Shown in pieces: positions 1 to 6,762 of a DNA stretch of 64,000 nt. How positions within the stretch are numbered: position 1 is the first letter of the stretch; the number at the start of each line of letters is the position of its first letter. This stretch comes from Mycobacterium palustre (GTDB taxonomy: Bacteria; Actinomycetota; Actinomycetes; Mycobacteriales; Mycobacteriaceae), in the NCBI RefSeq assembly GCF_002101785.1, contig NZ_LQPJ01000130.1:107057-171056 (forward strand). The letters are read 5' to 3'. Under the pieces are notes generated by a model. The model had not been told where the DNA came from and did not search any database. It worked only from the letters and a program-made list of their open reading frames with translations. The position numbers and the translations under genes are program-made.

Positions 1-1
1 G

Positions 2-1156
2 TCATGAGATGGCGTCGACCGCGGCCGACAACCGCGGCTTGAAGTCGTGCGGTATGGGGATGTACCCGTTGTCCGTCAGCCCGTCCTGCCCGGCACCGAT
101 CGTGCTGCGCAGGAACGCCTTCACGGCCGCACCGACCTGCGGGTCGGGATATTTCGAGCACACGATCTCGTAGGTCGCCAGCACGATCGGATAGGCGTCG
201 GGCTGGTTGGGCCGGTAGAACGAGATGGTGTCGAGGGCCAAGTCGTTGCCCTGCTTGATGAACCACGCGGCGGAGATCGTCTTGCCCACCGAGTCCGCGC
301 CGATTTCCACCGGGTCCGGGCCGGCCGACGTGACGACCTTGGCCATGGTCAGGTGCTGCGCCTGGGCGAACGACCATTCGTTGTAGGTGATCGAGCCCTC
401 GGTGGCCTTGACGGCCGCCGCGGCCCCGTCGTTGCCCTTGGCGCCCTCGCCGACGCCGCCGTTGAACGTCTTCCCGGCGCCCTTGCCCCACGCGCCGTTG
501 GACGCCGTGTCGAGGTAGCGCTGGAAGTTGTCCGTGGTGCCGGACTCGTCGCTGCGGAACACCACACGAATCGGCTCGGCCGGCAGGGTGACGCCCGGAT
601 TCAGCGCCTGGATCGCCGGGTCGTTCCAGGTTGTGATGCCGCCGTTGAAGATTCTGGCCGCGGTGGGACCGTCGAGGCTCAACCCCGACACGCCGTTGAC
701 GTGCAAGGCGATCGCGATGGGACCGAACACCACCGGCAGATTCCACGCGGGCGAGCCGCACCGCCGCTGCGCCCTGGCATACTCGTCGGCGCTCAGCGGA
801 GAGTCCGAGCCGGCGAAATCCGTCTGGTTGCCCAGGAATTCGCTGATCCCCGCGCCCGAACCGTTGGGCGTGTAGTTCAGCGACTGCCCGGCGCAGGCCT
901 GTTCGAAGGCCTTGACGAATCGGGTCATCGCGTTCTGCTGGGCGGTGGAGCCGCTGGCCCGCAGCGTCGGCTTGCCGCCGCAGGCGACCTTCGCCGGCGA
1001 CGCGCTGGTGGTCGCAGCGCCCCCGGCGGTGTGATGGTCGCCACCGCAGGCGCACAGCAGCGCCGCACCGGTGACCAGGATGCCGGTGGCGGCGCCAAAG
1101 CGATTGAGCCGCAATCGGATTCCCGCAAAAATACCGGATGAGACGATCGCGGCCAT
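2..1156 (-). CDS. pstS: Phosphate-binding lipoprotein of the ABC phosphate transporter (PstS family)
   Basis: Periplasmic/cell-wall phosphate receptor that hands phosphate to the PstCAB importer. About 384 residues. The N-terminus has a hydrophobic stretch ending in the lipobox-like LCAC at about residue 37, followed by GG and a low-complexity linker, so it is probably a lipoprotein. Family motifs are clear: ASGSTAQQNAM, NGSGAGISEFL, DFAGSDSPL, FRSDESGTTDNF and the C-terminal FYRPNQPDAYPI. It most resembles PstS2/PstS3 of M. tuberculosis from memory. An upstream in-frame TTG at 1171 would add five residues; the ATG at 1156 is preferred because the sequence from it gives a normal signal peptide. 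It lies 39 bases downstream of the lpqC gene on the same strand. No pstC, pstA or pstB is visible in the window, though they could lie off its left edge. Confidence 0.93.
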   Translation of the reverse strand: MAAIVSSGIFAGIRLRLNRFGAATGILVTGAALLCACGGDHHTAGGAATTSASPAKVACGGKPTLRASGSTAQQNAMTRFVKAFEQACAGQSLNYTPNGSGAGISEFLGNQTDFAGSDSPLSADEYARAQRRCGSPAWNLPVVFGPIAIALHVNGVSGLSLDGPTAARIFNGGITTWNDPAIQALNPGVTLPAEPIRVVFRSDESGTTDNFQRYLDTASNGAWGKGAGKTFNGGVGEGAKGNDGAAAAVKATEGSITYNEWSFAQAQHLTMAKVVTSAGPDPVEIGADSVGKTISAAWFIKQGNDLALDTISFYRPNQPDAYPIVLATYEIVCSKYPDPQVGAAVKAFLRSTIGAGQDGLTDNGYIPIPHDFKPRLSAAVDAIS

Positions 1157-1195
1157 GAGGCATGGTAACAAGATCGGCCCGTCGCCGCCTGCGGG

Positions 1196-2113
1196 CTAGT
1201 TGCGGGCGTGCGCCACGAAGAACTGCGCGATGACCTCCGAGGCGTCCAGCGCGCGCGAGGTGCGCCCGATGATCGCCTGGGGCAGATACTGTTTGCCCCC
1301 CGGCCAGGTGTGGCCGCCGTTGTCGATCTGGTAGAACACCACCTCGGTGGACGCCGCGCACCCGGCCGAATCGAAGCGGTGCACGACGGTGCCGTCCCCC
1401 ACGTTGGGCAGCACCTGCACCGTCGGATCTCCGTGGCAGCCATCGACTGCGCGCCACTTGTCCACCATGCTGGTGACCGCGATGGCATGGCTGAGCCCGC
1501 CGCGACCGCGCACGTCGCCGCCCTTGAACGGCACCAGCGGGTCCGCGGTGCCGTGCGCCTCTAGGACCGACACCGGTCGCGACGGGTTGCAGGCCACCCC
1601 GGCGCCCAGCGTGCCCGCGACGGGCGCGATGGCGGCGAAGACGTCGGCGCGCTCGCAGGCCAGCCGGTTGGACATGAAGCCGCCGTTGGACATGCCGGTG
1701 GCGAACACGTGCCCGGGCGCGATGTTGTAGTCGCCCTGCAGCTTTGCCGCCAGCGCGACCAGGAACCCGACGTCGTCGACGTGGCGGCGGTCCGCCGGCG
1801 ACGCGCCCCGCCCGTCGGCCCAGCTCTTCTCGAAACCGTCGGGATAGGCCACCACGAGGTGGTTTTCATCGGCGACCGTGTCGAAGTCGGTCAGCCCCCG
1901 CTGCCCCACCCCGGTGCCACCGCCGCCGTGCAGGCTGAGCACCAACCCGACCGGATCGCCGGGTGGCACGTGCACGGTGTACGTCCGGTCCATGCCGCCG
2001 GAACGCAGGGTGCCGGGCACGTCTCGGACGCTGGCCGCCGAGACGTGCCGCTCGCCGCAGCCGACCAGACACGCCGCCAGCACAGCCAGCGACAACCAGC
2101 GAAGGTACGGCAC
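1196..2113 (-). CDS. lpqC: Esterase lipoprotein, polyhydroxybutyrate-depolymerase family (LpqC-like)
   Basis: Secreted alpha/beta-hydrolase, likely an esterase or feruloyl-esterase/PHB-depolymerase-like enzyme anchored to the membrane. The GTG at 2113 is chosen because it starts directly with a short signal peptide that ends in the lipobox LVGC. The open frame reaches back to an ATG at 2188, which would put 25 residues in front of the signal. Visible signatures are the oxyanion-region motif LSLHGGGGTG, the nucleophile elbow GMSNGG, the acid region HGTADPLVPF and the catalytic-His region NGGHTWPGG. Its position near glpD2 matches Rv3298c (lpqC) of M. tuberculosis as I recall it. The natural substrate is not known from sequence. 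Confidence 0.88.
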   Translation of the reverse strand: MPYLRWLSLAVLAACLVGCGERHVSAASVRDVPGTLRSGGMDRTYTVHVPPGDPVGLVLSLHGGGGTGVGQRGLTDFDTVADENHLVVAYPDGFEKSWADGRGASPADRRHVDDVGFLVALAAKLQGDYNIAPGHVFATGMSNGGFMSNRLACERADVFAAIAPVAGTLGAGVACNPSRPVSVLEAHGTADPLVPFKGGDVRGRGGLSHAIAVTSMVDKWRAVDGCHGDPTVQVLPNVGDGTVVHRFDSAGCAASTEVVFYQIDNGGHTWPGGKQYLPQAIIGRTSRALDASEVIAQFFVAHARN

Positions 2114-2281
2114 GGGGGTCAAGTTACCGATCGCGCGGCCCGGCGCGGAACGAACTCGTGTTGCGCTGTTCGCAATATCGGCGATCATTGGATAAAGCCA
2201 AGCCGTAACCTGCTGGCAACGTTGTAGACCGAACCTGAAGCCATCTAACCAATGACTCGTCCGTCCACAGGGGTATCAGAA

Positions 2282-2635
2282 ATGACAAATACGCGTTCGC
2301 GCAAACGCAGCCCGCGACTGGCCCTGTTGGCTGCGGGTTTCCTCCCGGCGGTCGCGCTGCTCGGCCCGGTCGCCGCGGACCCGGTCGCTCACGCCGACGG
2401 CACCGACGACGCGTTCATCACGGCGCTGCATAACCACGGCCTCGCGCACGAGTCGCCCAAAGCCGCGGTCACGGCCGCTCATCTGGTGTGTCACCAACTC
2501 GACCTGGGCAAGACCCAGGACCAGATCGCGACCGACGTGATGAACAGCAGCGGCCTCGACGGCGACAACGCCGGGTTCTTCGTCGCCCTCGCCGAGCGCG
2601 CGTACTGCCCGCAATACGCCGACATCCCGTCCTGA
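2282..2635 (+). CDS. Secreted DUF732 protein (first of a tandem pair)
   Basis: Small exported protein of about 117 residues. It has a basic N-terminus (NTRSRKRSPR), a hydrophobic signal segment and an Ala-rich cleavage region before DGTDDAFITAL, followed by the mycobacterial DUF732 core with two conserved cysteines (VCHQLDLGKTQ and RAYCPQYAD), which probably form a disulfide. The function of the family is unknown. The ATG at 2282 is preferred over 2252 because an AGGGG element lies just upstream and the signal peptide then begins immediately. The next gene is a paralogue in the same orientation about 100 bases downstream, which points to local duplication. Confidence 0.82.
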   Translation: MTNTRSRKRSPRLALLAAGFLPAVALLGPVAADPVAHADGTDDAFITALHNHGLAHESPKAAVTAAHLVCHQLDLGKTQDQIATDVMNSSGLDGDNAGFFVALAERAYCPQYADIPS

Positions 2636-2740
2636 CGGGTCGAGCGCCACACGCGTCCCGCGAGGCTGTAACCTGCAGCAAACGCGCCACAACGGCGCGC
2701 TTAGCGACTAAAGGTGGTTCGCCCGGTGGGAGTAGCGGAG

Positions 2741-3085
2741 ATGACTGGCACCCCTGCACGCGTGCGCGGCGTGGCGCCGCTGGTGTGGGCCGCCGGCATG
2801 GTAGTGGCCGGGACGCTCGCGACCATGACGCCGGTGGCCGCGACCGCAAACGCCGACGCGACCGACGACGCCTTCCTGTCGGCGCTGAGGGGCAAGGGCA
2901 TCCACTTCGGTTCCCCGGACAAGGCCTTCGTCGCCGGTCACGAGGTGTGCGACGAGCTGGCTAACGGCAAGACGGCGGTGCAGGTCGCCTCGACGGTGCA
3001 GAGCAACAGCAACATGGACGGCTACCACGCGGGTTTCTTCGTCGGGGCGGCGATCCGCGCCTACTGCCCGCAGTTCGCGTCTTAA
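2741..3085 (+). CDS. Secreted DUF732 protein (second of a tandem pair)
   Basis: Exported protein of about 114 residues, paralogous to the gene just upstream. It has an N-terminal hydrophobic signal, an ANADATDDAFLSAL junction, and the DUF732 core with VCDELANGKT and the near-C-terminal AYCPQFAS. The two paralogues share the TDDAF start of the mature part, the Cys spacing and the AGFFV(G/A)-AYCPQ ending. The ATG at 2741 is favoured by the purine-rich GGAGTAGCGGAG just before it; an in-frame GTG lies at 2714. Family function is unknown. It is likely cell-wall associated or secreted. Confidence 0.82.
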   Translation: MTGTPARVRGVAPLVWAAGMVVAGTLATMTPVAATANADATDDAFLSALRGKGIHFGSPDKAFVAGHEVCDELANGKTAVQVASTVQSNSNMDGYHAGFFVGAAIRAYCPQFAS

Positions 3086-3166
3086 CTCGAACGAAACGTC
3101 GCGCACGCAAAGACGTGACGTGTCGGCATAAAAATTCAGGTACCAACGACCCTGGAGACTATTTAA

Positions 3167-3379
3167 GTGGTATCGAGAATTTTAGTCGGCGCCGCCGCTG
3201 CCGTCGGGACGGCAATCGCGATGGCGGCGCCGGCCGGCGCCGATCCCAGCGTGTTCAACGACCTCAGTTGCAGTTGTCCGCAGACCGTCTCCAACGGCGG
3301 GTCCTCGGTCGCGGACCAGATCGATCGGGGCATTCAATCCGGTCTTGCCGGCACGAATGTCGTTCGGGCCGAACAGTAG
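3167..3379 (+). CDS. Tiny secreted hypothetical protein
   Basis: Seventy residues starting at a GTG at 3167, with GGAG about 12 bases upstream. The first 26 residues form a convincing Sec signal peptide (basic VSRIL start, Ala/Val-rich core, APAGADPS cleavage region). The mature part carries a CSC motif (DLSCSCPQ) and ends in VVRAEQ. I do not recognise a family. The last 45 or so bases overlap, on the opposite strand, the decayed end of the pseudogene region, so the C-terminus may be formed by debris sequence. Confidence 0.5.
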   Translation: MVSRILVGAAAAVGTAIAMAAPAGADPSVFNDLSCSCPQTVSNGGSSVADQIDRGIQSGLAGTNVVRAEQ

Positions 3380-3486
3380 TTGAGCCGCCGCGCCTGCTCG
3401 GCTTCGGGCGCAACGGGTTTGAAATCGAAGACGACCTCCTTGACCGTCCCGGTGAACGCGTAGGGCGCCTTGTCCTCGTAGCGGCA
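3376..3486 (-). pseudogene. C-terminal remnant resembling an arylsulfatase
   Basis: On the minus strand a short segment reads YEDKAPYAFTGTVKEVVFDF followed by KPVAPEAEQA. This resembles the far C-terminus of bacterial arylsulfatases, where an 'APFAFTGTI..VVFDL' strand is common. No sulfatase catalytic core is present in the window. It runs in frame with the decayed mgtA tail but belongs to a different protein. In M. tuberculosis a sulfatase gene (atsB) sits next to lpqC, as I recall, so this is plausibly what remains of it. Boundaries are approximate. Confidence 0.4.
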
Positions 3487-3509
3487 CCAGGACGGGATTG
3501 CCGTACTTC

Positions 3510-3599
3510 GGTCGCCGCGGTGAGGGTTTCGAATTCCCGGCGGGCCGCGTCGAGATCCTGGTGGCCGGCGACGATGACCAGCGTTTGCTCTTCGCTCAT
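3510..3599 (-). pseudogene. N-terminal fragment of a DUF1269-like protein
   Basis: Minus-strand reading from an ATG at 3599 gives about 30 convincing residues beginning MSEEQTLVIVAGHQDLDAA and continuing RREFETLTAAT. After that the frame turns to nonsense and the neighbouring frame holds the arylsulfatase-like tail. The start resembles mycobacterial DUF1269-type proteins. It seems that a deletion joined the head of this gene to the end of a sulfatase gene. The assignment is from resemblance only. Confidence 0.4.
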
Positions 3600-3639
3600 G
3601 GCTCGGCGGACTACGTCCGCACCCGCGCCCGCGGGGCGA

Positions 3640-6243
3640 AACGCCGTGGATGTAGTGAAAGCGCGCGGCGCGGCGCCGGATGCGATGGGCGTGCCCGCGC
3701 GTGCGCTGCGGTTGCCCGACGTGGTTCATCGGCTCGGCGTAGAACATCAGCTTGGCAAGCTCCACCAGGATCAGATAAACGACGACAAAGCCGCCCAGCA
3801 CGGCGAAGAACTGCCACGGCAGCGTGGTGAAGCCGAGGGTGTGGGCCAGCGGCGAGATCGTGAGTACGACTCCGGTAACGACCACCGTGAGGCTGGTGAT
3901 GGTCAGCGGGACGCTGGCGCGGCTGCGGAAGAACGGCACCTTGCGCGTGCGGATGGCGAAGATGATCAGGGTCTGCGTCGCAAGCGATTCCACGAACCAG
4001 CCGGTGCGGAACTCGATGGCGCCGGCGTGCAGCACGCCCAGCATCAGCCCGAACGTCAGGAAATCGAACAAGGAGCTGATCGGCCCGAAGATCAGCATGA
4101 ACCGGCGGATGAACGCGACGTTCCAGTGCGACGGCGCGTGCAGCTGCTCCTCGTCGACCCGGTCGGTCGGGATCGCCAGTTGCGAGCTGTCGTAGAGCAG
4201 ATTGTTCAGCAGGATCTGGCTGGGCAGCATCGGCAGGAACGGCAGCAGCGCCGAGGCGGCGGCGGCGCTGAACATGTTGCCGATGTTGCTCGACGTGCCC
4301 ATCAGCACGTACTTGATGGTGTTGGCGAAGATCCGCCGGCCTCGGCGACGCCGGTGGCCAGCACGCCCAGGTCCTTTTCCAGCAGCACCACGTCGGCCGC
4401 GTCCTTGGCGACATCGGTGGCGCTGTCGACCGAAATCCCCTCGTCGGCCGCGTGCAGGGCCAAGGCGTCGTTCACACCGTCGCCGAGGAAGCCGACCGAT
4501 CGCCCGTTGCGGCGCAGCGCGACGATCAGCCGCGCCTTCTGCTCGGGCGAGATGCGGGCGAAGATGGTGTGGTTTTGCGCCGCATCGACGAACCCGTCGT
4601 CGTCGAGGGGCTCCGGCTCGGCACCGGTGACGGTGCCCTTGGAGGCCAAACCGAGGTCCGCGCAGACCTTTTCGGCGACCCGCGCGTTGTCGCCGGTGGC
4701 GACCTTGAGTTCGATGCCCAGCGCCGCCAGCTGCGACAGGGATTGGCGTGCGGCTGGTTTGGGTTCGTCGGCGAAGACCAGGAAGCCCGCCAGCGTCAGG
4801 TCGCGTTCGTCGTCGGCGGTGATGGTGGTGAGCTCGGCGGCAGGCCGGGTGGCGACGGCGACCACCCGGCGCCCGGCGCCAAACAGACCCGCGAGGGTCT
4901 CCTGCGCGACGGCGGGCGTCGCTCGGCAACGATCCAGCACCTGCTCGGGCGCGCCTTTCATTACGAGGAGGCGCGTCCCGTCGTCGTCGACCAACACCGA
5001 CGACGCGCGGCGCTCGTGGTCAAACGGCAGCGTCGCGACCCGGCGCACCGCCTCGCCCACCAACCGCCGTGGCTGGGTCGACTCCCAGAGCGCGGCGTCG
5101 AGCGGATTGGCGCTCACGCCACCGGATTCCGGGTCGACGTCGGTGGCGAGCGGCCCGAGCCGCCGGACCGGATCGGCGGGGGCGCCGGCGGGGTCGATCG
5201 CGTCGATCAGGCGGATCCGGCCCTCCGTCAGGGTGCCGGTCTTGTCGGTGATGAGGATGTCGATGTCCCCCAGGTCTTCGATGCATACCAGGCGCTTGAC
5301 GAGGACCTTCGCCTTGGCCAGCTGCCGCGACCCCGTCGCCAGGCTGGTGCTGACCACGGCGGGCAGCAGCTGCGGCGCGATGCCGACCGCGATCGCCAGC
5401 GAGAACAGCACGGAATCGATGATCGGCTTGGCGAGCAGCAGGTTGCTGGCCAAAATGACCACCATCAGCGCGATCGCGACCTGCAGCAGCAAGTAGGAGA
5501 ACCGGCGCAGCCCCACCTGGAAATCGGTCTCGGGTTGACGCTCGTCCAAACCCGCTGCGATGCGGCCGAATTCGGCACCCTTACCGGTGGCGTACACCAC
5601 CCCGGTGCCCACCCCGGCGCTGACGATGGTGCCCATGAACGCCAGGTCCGTCGACTCGGCCAACTCGGCGCCGGTGGACACCGCCTCCGGCGATTTCTCC
5701 GAGCCCATCGACTCCCCGGTCAGGATGCTCTCGTCGCATTCCAGGCCGCTAACCTCGATCAGCCGGACATCGGCTGGCACCGCCTCACCCAGCGACAGCC
5801 GGATCACGTCGCCCGGAACCAGGTCGGTGACGTTGACCGCGACGAACTTCGAGTCGCGCCGCGCCAGCGCGCGGTGGTGCACTCCCGCGTGCAGGTCGGC
5901 GGCGCCCGCTCGGCGCGATACTCGTTGAAGAAGCCCAAACCGATGCTGGCCGCAAGAATCACGCCGATGATGACCGCCTGCATGCTGTCGCCCAGGAAGT
6001 ACGAGACGATCGCGGTGCCGGCCAGCAGGATGAGCACCGCGCTGCGCAGCTGACGGCCAAGACCGCGAGCGCGTTGACGTGGTGGGTCCGCACCGCGTTC
6101 GGGCCGTGCCGCGCCAGCCGGGCGGCGGCCTAGGTGCTCGACAGCCCCGCGGCCGAACTGTCCAGCCATCCCAGAACCTGCTCTACCGGAGCGCCGGCGA
6201 CCTGCTTGGCCGTCAGCGCCGCCGAATCCAGCACGCTGGTCAC
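3640..6243 (-). pseudogene. mgtA: Broken Mg2+-transporting P-type ATPase (MgtA/MgtB type)
   Basis: Read in three pieces this is a nearly full-length P3B magnesium-import ATPase. It includes the actuator LTGES, phosphorylation site ITDKTGTLTEG, hinge FLGDGVNDALAL, and C-terminal membrane segments from FANTIKYVLMGTSSNIGNM through VVVYLILVELAKLMFYAEPM. It cannot be made as one protein. A TAG interrupts codon 38 (6130-6132). Single-base losses shift the frame near 6058, near 5905 and near 4338, and at each of these, restoring one G on the coding strand gives back the family sequence (VLGRQLRSAV, RAERAAADLH, VAEGRRIFAN). The start is a GTG at 6243 with GAGGAG just upstream. That GTG overlaps the stop of the phoU remnant as GTGA, so the two genes were once translationally coupled. 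The tail runs without a clear stop into the sulfatase-like debris. Confidence 0.9.
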
Positions 6244-6405
6244 CGGGTCTCCTCCTCGGCCGGCAGCACACCGCTATCCATGAAGATGACGGGGCGACCG
6301 ATTTCGACGGCGTGATCGGCGAAGCGCTCCTAAAGGCGGCCCACCGCACATCTCGCCCAGGCGCCCGGCCAAGTCATCTAGCTCCTCGTGACAGGCGGTT
6401 CGCAT
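6240..6405 (-). pseudogene. phoU/phoY remnant: only the first and last parts are left
   Basis: From the ATG at 6405 the minus strand reads MRTACHEELDDLAGRLGEMC, which matches the start of mycobacterial PhoU proteins. After about 23 codons the frame changes. The other frame then gives the family's C-terminus, ERFADHAVEIGRPVIFMDSG then VLPAEEETR and a TGA at 6240-6242. The roughly 170 residues that form the middle of PhoU are gone, and a TAG marks the junction. PhoU adjusts Pst transport and phosphate signalling. The stop overlaps the GTG of the mgtA pseudogene. In M. tuberculosis phoY1 lies in this neighbourhood, as I recall, next to glpD2. Confidence 0.78.
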
Positions 6406-6762
6406 CCGCCAATCATCGCCGCGGCGGCGGCTACGCGACAGAGGCTTAAGTTCTCTTCCTCAGGCCGCGAACCCGCCGAAAGCCCTGGCGCAACCTGCCG
6501 TTCACGCTCGAAACACACTGCGGCCACCTGCGGCGTTCAAGTGAAATGCACCCGCGGAAGTCGCGGCGGCCGATTCGGTGCCGCCGGCAATGTTCACCAA
6601 AACTTGCCCGGCCTTTCGCGTGACGAGAGTCCCGCATTCAAGTGGCGATGGTATTCGCAGTTGCTGGCCCAAGACCTGCCAGTGATGTGACACCCGGCCC
6701 TAGTCGGCCCGGCGAATGCGGTTCAGGCTGACGACAAGGCCTGTATTCCCGAAGGGAACGGT
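6406..6762. other. Non-coding stretch between phoU remnant and metal ATPase
   Basis: About 357 bases without a credible gene. Short open frames exist on both strands but lack mycobacterial codon bias. The sequence is less GC-rich than the neighbouring genes. The right end holds GAAGGGA about 14 bases before the GTG of the ATPase, a likely ribosome-binding site. It probably carries the old phoU promoter and the ATPase promoter; I cannot place -10 boxes confidently. Confidence 0.5.

Noticed and set aside
47..1141. Long plus-strand open frame opposite pstS
   Set aside because: An antisense shadow of a GC-rich gene: Arg/Gly/Val-rich, no domain, no ribosome-binding site.
3334..4929. A single 531-residue protein combining pump and other parts
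   Set aside because: The frame joins mgtA C-terminal helices with nonsense upstream and sulfatase debris downstream; it is a frameshift artefact of a pseudogene.
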